64,000 nt of DNA from Fagopyrum homotropicum (Eukaryota > Streptophyta > Magnoliopsida > Caryophyllales > Polygonaceae): assembly GCA_033239125.1 (NCBI GenBank), contig BSWB01000006.1, positions 35,766,001-35,830,000 of the forward strand. The letters run 5' to 3'. The notes beneath the pieces were generated by a model that did no database searches, was not told the origin of the DNA, and saw only the letters and a list, made by a program, of their open reading frames with translations. Below are positions 34,599 through 46,670 of this stretch, in pieces. Position 1 is the first letter of the stretch. Each line of letters opens with the position of its first letter. Position numbers and translations under genes: made by a program.

Positions 34599-36426
34599 TG
34601 ATAATACGATTATGACGTTAGTTTAGGCATTCATTTAGATAGTTTTTCCCCTTATTCATGCATGGTTTGGCATTAGTTCATGACGTTTACGTTTAATTCA
34701 TGCATAATGTCGAGATAGAAGTCTACACAAACTATTGTCGGTTTTGTAGGTATTTTGGGGAACTTTTGGAGCTTAATTGATACATTCGAGGATCATTCCT
34801 CGTGATGACACACTTCCGGACTCATTAAGAAGCAAGCTAGGAGCTAAGGAGAACACATAGGACCTTTTTGGTGCATGCCTTGCACCAACTCATGGCTTAA
34901 CGATCAAAAGAGAGTTGTTTAACCAAAACCACGGCCCAGATCCAGATTCCACGCCCGTAATTTTGGCCGTGGTTCTCTCTGGACAGCTATGACAACTGTC
35001 CCACGATCTCCATAACCGACTCTTGCTCTTGGTGGAGAATATAAGTGGTCCTGCAGGCTGTTGCTAGAGGACCCTCTCCCACACTCTCTCATTACACATC
35101 ATTCCATTGGAGGCTACTCTTGGAGGGGAAGAAAACACTCTCATTTGGGGAAGAAGAAGAACAACACTAGTCTTAGAGTTTTAAGAGTTTTTGAGGGATT
35201 TTTGGAGTGAACTTGTTGAAGACATTTGGAAGGATTTGTAAGGAACGATTTAGACCTTCTTTTAAAAGGGTTGTAAGTCTTTCTTGAACATATATTCAGC
35301 TTCGTTTACTTGTGTTTACTTGTTTCTCTTCTCTTTTATTTCATTTTCTTACTATGGAAGCCATGAATGTTTGCTTGTTGAGTTTGAATGTTAAAATGCT
35401 TGTTGTTGGCTAAATAGTTGTGATTCTAGGGTAATGGAATGATGGTTATGGCTTGGACTATGATAGAATAGACTTAAATGTATCTTTGGATGATTTGCTT
35501 GCTCGAACCTAACCACTGTTGAGAATCAAGGCCTGTTCTTGCCTAACCACGGCCGTGGTTTTGGATTATTTGCCCGTAATTTTCTCTATTGTGCTTGTAT
35601 TGATAAATCTGAATGTTAGGATGTTAGATTGTTAAAATCCTAGTGTTTGTTAAGCTAAATCTAGCCTAGGGTGACCTAATGCTAGCAAACTAAGTGAGAG
35701 GAGAGACCTACCCGGTGATTCTTGATTTTAGGTACCAAAGATGATGAACTATAGGTAATAGTGAACCTCACAAGCCGCCATTGGACTGAATGTGCTAGGA
35801 TTGATGTTTAGGACTTGCCTTCCTGAGACTTACCCGGTAAGGAGAGGTTAGACCCCTAGATAGCAATCCGGTTTGTGTAGATTTCCCAACCTTAGGCGCC
35901 TAGAGACTTACCCGGTGATAGGACCTTAGTTGCGGGATTAGTGGATCATGAGACCTACCCAGTGATTGATCCCATTTGAGAAACATTCCTTCCCAACATA
36001 CCATAGCTAGTCCAAGGTTGATTAGAAGCTTGAGTCCAATGCCATAACCGGAAGTCCTAACCCCTAGAATCCGCTTTTCTCTTTTTGATCACATATCTCG
36101 TGTTTGTGTTGCTTGTTTGTGTAGCTAGCTAGATTTGTTAGTTTGTTTTATAAACTTGCATCAATTGTGATCTTGTTTGATCACCACAAAAACCAACCCA
36201 AAAACATTATGATTTTCATTTCTTTATTTCTTTCTCTTTTCTTAGACTAGGTTTGCACTATCCATAATCACTTATTTGATTCGATTTCACCTTAGTCTTT
36301 GTGTTCGACCTCAGAATACTATCCTTGCTACAAAACGACCCATACATTGTGGGTTCGCTAGGAGTTAGGAACATATATCGAGTTATAAATTTAAGACTTT
36401 TGTGCTATACATTTCTTAGCGTAACA
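34599..36426 (+). repeat. B 3' LTR (uninterrupted)
   Basis: 1828 bp, TGATAATACG...GCGTAACA. It shows the site that A occupies in the 5' LTR in its empty state (about 35330). It holds the perfect 16-bp palindrome AACCACGGCCGTGGTT at 35545-35560. It is followed by the duplication CTAAT at 36427-36431. Differences from the 5' LTR are scattered, so B is clearly older than A. Confidence 0.93.
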
Positions 36427-36431
36427 CTAAT

Positions 36432-38278
36432 GACAATCTTTTGTGTGACAAGGTTAAAGAGTTTATAAGCCTTTTGGCCTGGAGAATAACCAAGAAGCAC
36501 ACATGAAGATGATACAAGCTCAAGTTTGTCCATGTGAGGATGGAGGGTAAACCAAAGGCACCAAATGGCTCAAAGATGGGTGAGGAAAGATTTGGTTTTA
36601 TGAAGAAACTCAAAAGGTGATTGTCAAGCAAGAACTGAAGATGGCATTGAATTAATTAAATAGGTAGCACTAAAAACACATTCATCCCACAAATAAAGAG
36701 GCAAATTAGCATGCAATCTGAGAGCTCGAGTAGTCTCCAAAAAGTGTTTGTGTTTTCTTTCTGCACGAGCATTTTGTTGAGACACATAGGGAGTAGATCT
36801 ATGGTGGATAATGCCATGTTGAAGAAATATATCTTGGAGCTGATGCTGAAGAAATTCAGCTCCATTATCTGATTTGAACACCTGGATAGATTTATTGAAC
36901 TGAGTATGCACATAAGCCAGAAAATGAATAATGATCTTGAGAATCCGCTGTATATTTGCCATGAGAAATTTCCATGTGCACCTGCTATAGTCATCAACAA
37001 TTGTCAAGAAGTATTTGGCTCCACACAGGGCAAATGTGTGATAAGGGCCCCATATATCAACATGGACCAAAGCAAATATATCAAAAGCATGAGAAATACT
37101 CAAAGTAAAAGGCAATGTGTACTGTTTAGTTAAAATACATGTTTGATAGTCTAATGGCATGATTTAAGAGGATGAACAATTGTCTAAATGATGCATTTTA
37201 GACAAAGATAAATGCCCCAGTCTGGCATGAAGTAAATGTGCCTAAGAAGGTTTATGAAAAGCTGAAAATGATGTGGAGACAGTGGACTTATGAAGCAGAG
37301 GTAAAGTGAGCTTGTAAAGTCCTCCTTCCTTGTAACCAGTAGCAATGATTGTGTCATTGGTATGGTCCTAAAATAAACAGGTGTGATGATTAAATTGTAT
37401 CTGTAAAGTGAGATCAATAATCAAACGAGAGAAATAACAAGTTGTGCTTGAAATGTGGAAAATAAAGCACATTATGCTGGGTGATCTGAAGGGATAAAAT
37501 CACTACCCTCGATGGTGAACCTCCTTGATGGAACCATCAGGAAGTACAATAAGAATTGGCTTATCTACCTCTTGCAAAGTGGAGAACAACAAACTCTTGC
37601 AAAAAGAGATATGATCGGTAGCTTCAGAATCTATGATCCAAGTACATAAGTTGACTATATTTTGTACAAATCTTTGTGTTCTACCTACAAAATTGATGGA
37701 ATGAGAACAGTGCTTATCATGCATCATTTTCAATACTTCTTGATAAACAACTGACATCATGGCATGACCCATGGATGGTGAAGAAGATTGTGTAGCGAGA
37801 TCGAGTGGAGTGCAACCACAAGGAACCTCAAGATGATTAACTGATCCAGAAAGATTACCATGAGTAGATGACTTGTATTCCTTGGATTTGAAATTTTTGT
37901 ACCATTCTGGCACACCATTCAGTTTAAAACAAGACTCCTTGATCGAGATGTCCCTTCTCTTTGCAATATGTACATTGGTTGTCATATTTCTCCTTCTTAT
38001 AGTCATGATGGCTTCCTCCTACCTGTCTATAAGGAATTGAATGAGCAACAACTAAAATATCATGTGGTGAGGCATATGACAGGTAATTTCTTTATGTTTT
38101 TCAACTTTAATAACCATGTAAATTACTCTATTCACATGAGGAAAAATTTCTAGAGCAAGAACACTGCTCCTAATATGCTCGAATTGATCATTCAACCCCA
38201 TCAGAAATTGCATTACTCATAGTTTAGTTTCTCTCTCAGTAATTTTCTTGAGAATGTCACAAGTGCAAGCTGTCATAC
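36432..38278 (-). pseudogene. Copia E: gag end, protease and integrase
   Basis: Minus-strand pieces in order: gag tail (MQFLMGLNDQFEHIRS, about 38200), a degenerate zinc-knuckle region (CFKLNGVPEWYK), protease with IIDSEATDHIS in place of DSGATDH, the pre-integrase motif ARLGHLSLSKMHH, and the integrase core with D (VDIWGPYHTF), D (FKSDNGAEF) and E (NARAERKHKHFLE). The segment reading GYSPGQKAYKLFNLVTQK comes next, before the B insertion. Several stops and frame changes are present. The element belongs to Ty1/copia by domain order and motifs. Confidence 0.85.
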
Positions 38279-40047
38279 TATAATACCCCAAGTTCTGAGA
38301 ACTCAAAGCGTTATGGGATAGGACCTCACAATGGTCTCGACCCTCAGAGTAATAACAATAACATCGGATCTTACAACAAGACACAAATAAATGAAAACCA
38401 AAACTATATAAAAACCAAAGGTTTAACAAAGGCAAAAGCAAAAGGACTCGTATTTGAGTTCAACAACAAACTAAAATGAAAATAACATAAATATAAATCC
38501 GATCCCGTCCTATAATGTACGGGAACTCCAACTGATCACTCCATCAACATCACTCAGCAGCGTCCCTAACCTGCAGAACATCTACAACATCGGTATAAAC
38601 CGTTAGCTAACATGCATGCTAGATATCAGGAAGACATTAAAGGCACAAACACATATAAGAACGTAAATATATAGCATGCTCGCACACAACCGGTTATTAT
38701 CTTTCATTATGTTAATCACTTTACTAATTCAACTTATATTGTCACATGAGAATCACCATGATCTCGACTCTGTCCCCTTTCACCAACAGGAATAAAGGCG
38801 ATGTATCCCTCTGTTACCTGATAGACTGGTCGCAAGAGCACCTCCTAGTTTCCCCATTTTTAACTGGACAAGTGGTCACCGTCCGGTTATAATACACTTG
38901 GGCCAATTTAGGTATAAGGTCATCCTAGTCCGATTTTCCGTTATAACAATGAACAACAAACACAACCAATATGGTCAAACTAATAAACTGAACACATCTA
39001 AGTAAGTCCAAGGGAATTACCTCACTCGAAGGTAACACAAGGGTCAGCTACTGCTCAATTTCCCGAAGGAAAGAATGAATGCTTGCTTAAACACGGCATA
39101 GCCAATCAGAAACTAACCAAAAGCTAGAAGTCTACAACTTCTAGTCTCAATGATTTTTACGAGATCTCCAACAAGCTAGGGACACGATTCCTAGTCTCAC
39201 AGGTTCCCCAAGGAACAACATCAACAACACAACTCAAGGAAAGGAACAAGGAATCAAGGAAGGAAGCAACTCACCAAAGACGGGAGTTATTGTAGAGGAA
39301 ACCGTAGGGGCGGCCGACATGAGGCTCAGGGGCAGCGCTGGCTTGCATCCACAGGGGCAACTCGTCCTAGGCGCGGGGGAGGTTGACAAACAGTAGTAAC
39401 TGTATGGCTTCTCACGACAGCAGTGGCACAACAGGGAGACTAAACCTCAAATCTTCAATCGACACACGACAATTCTCTACCAACGGAGCATGGAAACACA
39501 TACGCATCAAAAACAAAAGAAAACCAAGAATCAAGACTCGATCATGATTCATGTGAAGGAAACAAAAAAAGAAACAAAGAAGAAGAAGAAGAAGAAGAAG
39601 AAGAAGAAGAAGAAGAAGAAGAAGAAGAAGAAGAAGAAGAAGAAGAAGAAGAATGCAATAGCTATACATGAACCTCAAAAGGATCAAGGGATGAAGAACT
39701 TACAAGGTTGAGCAGAGGTTCGCAAGGGAAGGCTGCAACTTTGCTCGAGGTTGAAGAAGAACATAAGCAAGAAGAGGAAAACGGAAGAGAAGGTGGGATA
39801 ATAAAGAGAACGGTTAGGAGAGAACCAGATTGGTCTAGAATTAGGTCAAAAGATATAAGGAAAGCCGACCCAAAAGATAGAAGATTGGATCTTCTAAGAA
39901 AGGAAAGAAAGAAAAGACGGAAAAAAGAACAGATGCTACGATCTAGGGTCAGCCGCAGGGGCAGACTGACCAGGCCACAACCGCGGCTGACTGCAACAAC
40001 GTCCACTGTCACCGGTGGGGCAGTGACGGCCAAAACTGGGCGTTACA
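38279..40047 (-). repeat. D 3' LTR
   Basis: 1769 bp. It is longer than the other copy, mainly because of an expanded (AAG)n tract. The terminal CA on its element-3' side has become TA (38279-38280). GC-rich words of the CCGCCCCTGCGG type lie at 39299-39390 and 39948-40020 in the element sense. The purine-rich tract lies just outside it at 40048-40062. Confidence 0.88.
39577..39652. repeat. (AAG)n microsatellite in the D 3' LTR
   Basis: About 25 units, versus about 9 units at 47955-47982 in the 5' LTR. The poly-Lys and poly-Leu frames through it are not genes. Confidence 0.95.
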
Positions 40048-40245
40048 TCACATCCCTCTAAAAAAGGTTTTGTCCCAAAACTTGAAGCAAACACACATGA
40101 CCAACACAAAGACGAAGCAGAAACACTAATCTCAACTCATATTCCCTCGCGGGACACAAAACTCAAAACGTCACACAAAAGCACACATACTCAACAAGAA
40201 AACTGAAGCTCATACGTCTATGCTATAGGTACATCTAGCTCCGCA

Positions 40246-40690
40246 TAGATTTTGGGATAGTTCCTCTAGATACTATCTTCTGCCTCCCAAGTAGCCTCAT
40301 CAACTCCTCGCATCGGCCACTGTATCTTCATCATTGGTATGTCCTTCTATCAAAAGCGTCTCGTACTTGCTTTAGGACCGCTATCGGGTGCTCCACGAAC
40401 ATATGGTCCAACTCGACCACTAAATCCTCACGATTGACGATGTGTCTCGGGTCTGGTACGTACTCCCATAACTGAGACACATGGAAGACCAGGTGAGCAC
40501 CCTCTAGTCTAGGTGGCAAAGCAAGTCTATATGTTGCGTCTCCAACTCGCTCAAGGATCTCAAAGGTTCTGATGTATCTAGGGCTCAACTTTCCCTTGAC
40601 GCCAAAACGTCTAACACCTCGTGTCGGGATACTCTCAGCCATACTTGAGCTCTAACTCTGAACTCTAGAGGTATGCACCTCTTATCCGCG
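40246..40690 (-). pseudogene. D integrase C-terminus and chromodomain
   Basis: The minus-strand frame reads RGVRRFGVKGKLSPRYI, LVFHVSQLWEYVPDP and, beyond 40331, IQWPMRGVDEATWEAED. These are the GPF/GPY-type module and chromodomain of plant chromoviruses, which steer integration towards marked chromatin. The upstream part of the frame resumes at 42056 after solo LTR F. A short in-phase break near 40640 and stops show decay. Confidence 0.75.
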
Positions 40691-40695
40691 TAGGA

Positions 40696-42050
40696 TGATG
40701 TGAGTATAAACGAGTGTCAAATCTCAAGGACTTTAGGAGTACAAATCACAACCTTAAACCGGTTCTCAAAGCCAGAAGCGATAAAATAAAAATGGGAAAT
40801 GTTTGTTTGTTTTTAATATCCAAAGTGGTTAAAAATATTGAATTAAAATCGATTTAAACTTATGAGAGTTATATTCCAGGATTGGAGATTTCATCAGCTA
40901 TGAGTCATCGATAGACCTAAAACATTTTCTTTTCTTAAACAAATTTGACTACAATCATGAAGGTAGGTTGCCTAAAGTATTACTAATCCCCTTTTGGGCT
41001 CAAAGTAATGTGCCTTAACAATTTAACATTCACTTTCGCACAAAGTTAAATAAATCAAAACCCCTTAAGCTCTTAGATACAACAAACCTATTCGATTCCA
41101 ACATCTCCTTTCGGTCTCAGTTTTAACAAATAAGACATGCATCTATGGCAACCTATTTATCCGCAAAAGATCTAAGTCACTTTCACACAAATAAACCTCT
41201 AGTTTATACCTTATTGTCCAACAATTCCTATTACCTTTTGGTCTCTAGCAATCATCTAAGTATAGATCTAAACACTTAAGGTATAAATCAATCAAAATAA
41301 TCAAATACTTATTCAAGAAATTATAGGAACATAGTCTATCTCATCATAGTTTGATTCACTCCAAACCTAGAACTTAAAGAAATTAGCTGGACATGATATA
41401 AGAAATGAAATTAACAATATAAATCATCACTTACAAGGTTCAATGAGGAAGAAGAAGAAGAATGGTAGAACTCCCAAATCCCTTCTCAAATCTCCATTTC
41501 TCTCCAAAAATCTCTCTAATTTCAATCGTTCAAAACAAAGTCCCCCTAAACCTAGGCTGAATATCCACTTTATAACCCCTAAAAATGTCTTAATAGAGAG
41601 GATTTAAACAGCCAAAACGGTTAAAAGTCTCTTAAAAACGTGCATTAAATGGATGTTGCACGCTCGTGCACTAAGACTGCAGGATCGTGCAACCCGGCAG
41701 CGGCTTCAGGACATACTTTCTTGAAACTGCAAGAACATGCGTTGTCAGCACAGGAACGTGCGCTGCAAACGCTTCCTTTGCACGAGCAGCTTGTATGGCT
41801 CACCATGCTCAACTTTGACAAGATCTCCCCAACTTCAAAGCCTCTTCATCAAGTCTTTAAAGATCAATCATAACGTCTCCATCATGTACCAAAACACCAA
41901 CAATCCTCCTGAGAACAAAGACAAACCGAGCGTAGACCTCCATACTAGAAATGTAACGAAAACTAGTAACAAAGTATACAAACTCGTGTCAAAATATGTT
42001 AAAATTAATCCTAAAAACATGATCTAAAACCTAATAAAAACATGCTATCA
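40696..42050 (-). mobile_element. Solo LTR of an Athila-like element (F)
   Basis: 1355 bp starting TGATGTGAGT and ending CATGCTATCA, with TAGGA duplicated at 40691-40695 and 42051-42055. Its element-sense start TGATAGCATG is the same as that of the A LTR. It interrupts the integrase frame of D. It contains TGCACGCTCGTGCA (41657-41670) with several variants up to about 41800, and repeated CCTTTTGGTCTC-type words that read GAGACCAAAAGG in element sense. A likely TATA box, TATAAAGTGG, lies near 41566-41576. Confidence 0.88.
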
Positions 42051-42055
42051 TAGGA

Positions 42056-44990
42056 CTTCTGGTGACTTTGTGTTGCTAGCATCCGCTCCCAGAGCATCGC
42101 CACTGTAGCCATATCGTCTTGTGTCTACTTAAGTGCTACACCGCTAGCACTACTCGGATTGTCCCAACATAGTGGTGTACAGCATATCTGTCCGTATAAA
42201 GCCTCGTAAGGAGCCATCCTGATCTATGCGTGTCAATTGTTGTTGTACGAAAACTCAACTAAAAGAAGGTGATCTGGTCACACTTGTCCCCAGTCTAGCA
42301 CGCAGGCTCTCAACATGTCCTCTAGAGTTTGGATAGTCCACTCAGACTGACCATTGGTTTGAGGATGATAGGCGGTCGTGACTTGTAGATTCGTACCTAG
42401 GGTGGCATGCACTTGTTGCCAAAACCTCAAAGTGAACCGTCCGTCTCTGTCAGAGACTATAGTCCTAGGTACTCCATGAAGTCGCACTATTTGTCTAGTG
42501 AACTCCTTTACCAATCGACTTACCGGCCACGTCTCCTCGATAGGAATGAAACGTGTGGTTCGATCCACTATGACCCAGATGGAGTCAAAACACCGGCTCG
42601 GTCTCAAACCGGTAACAAAATCCATCGAGATGTTCTCCCACTTCCACTAGGGAACGGGAAGTCGGTGTAGCTCTCCTCTTGGTCGGTGATGCTCGATCTT
42701 TAACTGTTGACAGGTCGCACACTAAGCTACATATATCGTCACGTCCGGCTTCAGACCTCCCCACCAGAAAGAGCGGCTAATATCTTGATACATCTTACTA
42801 GCACCGGGATGTACTGAGTAAGGTGTAGTGCGAGCCTCTTGTAAGATCCGTTGTCTCAGATCTTGATCTGAGGGCACATATACACGTTCTTGGCGTCTCA
42901 AAATTCCATCGGCACCGCCGACAAAATGTGGCGCCTCTCCTCGAGACATCCTGTCTCGGATCTGTGTCAAAGCCGGACAGCTCTCCTGTTTCTATCAGAT
43001 TTCTACCAACAGATATGGTAACATCTCCAAGGTGGACATGTGGTTGTCGTAATCCGGAATATGGATATCCAACTCTAAGTCTCGCTGTAACTGAGGCTGA
43101 GCTGTCAGCCGAGCGACCGCCATCTCCCGGGGAGTCTTCCTATTGAGGGCGTCAACAACTACATTCACCTTCCCTGGGTGGTATAAAATCTCCACATCAA
43201 AATCCTCGATCAACTCCAACCATGTACGTTGTCGGTTATTTAACTTCCGCTGAGTGAATATGTACTTCAGAGTCTTATGGTCTGTGAATATCTAGCACGT
43301 AGCTCCGTACAGATAATGCCTTCAGATATTTAAAGCGTGAACAATATCAGCCAACTCAAGATCGTGGGTAGGGTAATTATCCTCATACGTCTTTAACTAT
43401 CTCGACACATTTGCTATCATCTTACCCCTCTGCATTAGAAAACATCTCAAGCCTAGCTTGGATGCGTCATTGTAAACTACAAAATCCTCAATGCCCTTTA
43501 GCTGGGCTAGAATAGGAGCGAAAGCCAACCTCCTCTTCAGCTCCTCAAAACTCTACAGACACGGCTTGAACCACATGAATCTCGTAGACTTCCTAGGTAA
43601 GGAAGTGAGTGGTCGGGCGATAATTGAAAAGCCTTCCACAAACCTGCGGTAGTAGCCAGCCAATCCTAGAAAGTTGCCTACCTCCTTAACGTTCCTAGGA
43701 GGCAGTCAAGATGATATAAACACAATCTTCTCCGGATCTACCTTGATCCCTTATGCGGAAACATGTGACCTCGGACATCCAAAACTCGCACTTAGAGAGC
43801 TTGGCGTAAAGCTCTATTTCGTGCAGGACATGGAGTACTATCCTCAAGTGTCCTGCGTGCTCCTCTCTGCTCCGAGAATATACCAGGATATCATCGATGA
43901 AGACCACCACGAAGTAGTCTAGGAAGTCGATGAAGGTGTTGTTCTTTAGCTCCATGAAAACGGCGGGCACATTCGTGAGCCCAAATGATATTACTAAAAA
44001 CTCGTAGTGGCCATATCTGGTCCAAAATGCCGTCTTGGCTATATCTTTCTATCTCACCCTCAGCTGGTGATATCCGGATCTCATGTCGATCTGTGAAAAC
44101 ACTGAAGCTCCGTGTAGCTGGTTCAAAAGATCGTCGGTACGGGGTAATGGGTAATTGTTCTTGTTTGTCACCTTATTAAGCTCTCCATAATCAATGCCTA
44201 ACCTCATAGACCGTCTTTCTTCCTGATGAAGAGTATTGGTGCGCCCCAAAGAGATACACTAGGGCGGATGAAGCCCTTCTCAACTAACTCCTTGAGTTAC
44301 TTCTTCAGCTCAAACATCTCGATAGGCACCATGCGGTAAGGAGCCTTCGATATCGGTATCATCCCGGGCTCTAACTCAATGCCGAAATCCACACTTTTTT
44401 GTGGGGGCAATCTTGATGACTCTCCGAAAACATCGGTAAACTCGCTCACTACCGGAATTTTCTCTAGTGCTAGACACGTACTATCCTTCATGGCATAGCA
44501 CCAGAAAGTCTCGCAACCCTGACCGATAAGTCTCTTAGCTTGGACTACACTGATGAATGTACCGGTTTTTCCGACATCCCATCCTCGGAAAATCTCTGCA
44601 TGGCCTGACTCTGTAGTCACCGTCACAGTCCTCTTGCCGATGTCCAGAATTGTCTGATGTCGATCCATCCAATTCATGCCTAAAATAACCTCTTTATGTA
44701 CTAAGTACATGATGAAGAAGTGAGTTGGCCAATCGTCACCTCCCAATGCAATCTAATAGGGCAATCACGAACCTCCCGTGTACCCCTAATCTTACCTCCA
44801 TTGGGTAACACTATAAAGAAGGGTCTCCCCTCTACGGTAACTAAGGTCAGTTTATCTACACATGCATCACATATAAAAGAATGTGTAGCACCGATAATGA
44901 AAAGAACTCTGACATGAAAACCATTAATATGAATGGTACCAATGGTCGCTGGAGCTGTCGGCTCCACTACACTCCTCAACTCATACACTC
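42056..44990 (-). pseudogene. D pol: protease, RT, RNase H and integrase core
   Basis: Right to left: protease (44988-44297), with the catalytic Asp-Ser of DSGATHSF changed to IIGATHSF, so inactive; RT with RLGIDYGELNKVTNKNNYPLPR and VVFIDDILVYS (44249-43695); RNase H end EILYHPGKVNVVVDALNRK (43219-42995); integrase zinc region SVHPGASKMYQDIS (42970-42722) and core with IVSDRDGRF and AYHPQTNGQSE (42625-42278). Stops and frameshifts separate most pieces. The frame is cut by solo LTR F at 42050. Confidence 0.85.
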
Positions 44991-44999
44991 TGGCTAAAG

Positions 45000-46395
45000 C
45001 ATCTTTAGGGTCTGACGTACCACCACCTCGTCCCCTACCTCTCCCTTGTCCCTGAGCGGAACCCTGAGGAGCGGTATAACCAAGAGCTCTCTGCTGCTGC
45101 TGAGACTGATACTGAGGCGGCTTTTGCCCGCCTCCTGCGATGCTAGCAATGATGAACCCTACTTTGATGGTGTCTTGCCTTGACGAAAAAACGCAGCTTT
45201 ATGTCTGGGGTTGCCACAAGAAAAGCAAATCAATGTGGTCTTCTTACAATCAGCTCTCATATGTCCGACACCTCTGTAGTTATAACATTGTCGTCCTCTA
45301 TCGAAACTCTGTATCGTCTGCTGGAAACCGGCATCTACGCCCAAATCCAAAAGCTCCAGCTCCAGTACTAGCTGGTCCAGTCCTTTTGTCTCTTCTCAAG
45401 ACTTCCTGTCTAAGAAGCTCTTCTAGGACCCGGTTAGTCTCTCTCATAAGCAGATGCTCTATCTTGATAGCCCGTCAAGGAGTCACAACGGAAACCAGCA
45501 AGATAAGATCGAGTAGACTCCCTCATTCTCCGAGAGAAAAGATACACATGTTGATACTCGGGTGGTGCAGAAGGACCCAACAATGGTAACTCCTCCAGAA
45601 ACTTGCTGATAATCTCCGCGATAGGGATATCCTCGAATCCAGCCTCAAGGAAATCCTGTAGTCGATCTCTCCTCATCGCTGCAGAGAATTAGCGATCCCG
45701 GATCATAGTCTTCATCTGCTTATAACTCGTGACCTTACTTCGGATGGTCCTCCACCAGTAGTGAGCCTGATCTCGCAGCAAAGTATGTACTATATCGACT
45801 CGACGACCCTCTGGGCAAAGGATTACCTCCATAACAGAATCCACATGGCCTAGCAAAGCTCCACCTCCAATCTTGCCTTTCCTTCGCAAGGAGGAACCTT
45901 CAGTTGGTTGAAAGACTTCAACCAACAGTTGGGTCTCGAATCTCTTGCCTCATCTGGTACTTTGATAACCTCAGCATCTCTAACAGGGGCAACTACCACC
46001 TGTGTCACTCTTTACGAACCTTCAAATGATCTCGCGGGTACTGGCAGTGCTGGGATAGGTCCTCCAGTTCTGATAGCCTCCTCGACTCTCTGGACGTAGT
46101 CATGGTATGTAGATACTTTGATGGACACTCGACCGGACTCGGTCGATTGTGCTCTTTGCGCTCTGGACCTAGTAGCGGTCCCGTTCCCTACCTTGAGAAT
46201 AACGCTCTTAACAACTTCTTCAGCAACCGCCTCAGCAATGGATGGGTCAGCAACAGTTGGTTCAACGATAGGGGCTTGGACCCGACCTCTACCTAGTGGA
46301 GGTCTTCTTGCACGTCTTCGTCCACGGACTACAGGTGGAAGAGGTGGTCGACCCCTTCCTCGCCCTACAACATATGTAGCTCTAGTACGGGTCAT
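45000..46395 (-). pseudogene. D gag
   Basis: Starts MTRTRATYVVGRGRGR (46395), an Arg/Pro-rich N-terminus. The gag core follows (RRVDIVHTLLRDQAHYWW, about 45830-45790; PLLGPSAPPEYQHVYLFSRR, about 45560), then two zinc-knuckle-like motifs (CYNYRGVGHMRADC and CFSCGNPRHKAAFF) near 45290 and 45220. In the second knuckle the last Cys is Phe. Several stops break the frame. The typical gag of plant chromoviruses has this layout. Confidence 0.8.
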
Positions 46396-46655
46396 CTACT
46401 ATAAGGATATATATATATATATAAGGCCATACTATAAAAAATACACTATTGCAAAATCCAGGAAAAACACATAACAGGCCAACCAAAAAAAAGGTAAGTC
46501 GTAGAGATCCGCGGAGGTAGTGGTGGTCAGTACATCTATCCCAGACCGACAAGTTTAAAAAAAACACCCTTTTTAAAACTTAGACCCTTACGGGTTCTCT
46601 ATATTTATCTATTCGACCTTTAGAAGATTTCGACTGCCATTGTTGTAAACCTAGA

Positions 46656-46667
46656 GCTCTGATACCA
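46656..46667 (-). other. D primer-binding site (initiator tRNA-Met)
   Basis: TGGTATCAGAGC on the minus strand, three bases inside the 5' LTR. Confidence 0.9.
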
Positions 46668-46670
46668 TAT

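Larger units (their letters stand above)
6633..36426 (+). mobile_element. Athila-type Ty3/gypsy retrotransposon (B), with A and C nested in it
   Basis: The 5' LTR starts TGATAACACG at 6633 and the 3' LTR ends GTAACA at 36426. The flanks carry the duplication CTAAT (6628-6632 and 36427-36431). The PBS matches tRNA-Asp, and gag, protease, RT, RNase H and integrase follow in Ty3/gypsy order. Element A (11,442 bp plus duplication) sits in the 5' LTR and element C (about 7.1 kb) in the 3' UTR. Without them B is about 11.2 kb. No ORF1/env-position gene is visible between integrase and the 3' LTR. The frames carry several stops and frameshifts, so B cannot move by itself. Confidence 0.93.

Noticed and set aside
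39412..39711. Poly-Leu and poly-Lys frames
   Set aside because: They are translations of the (AAG)n microsatellite.
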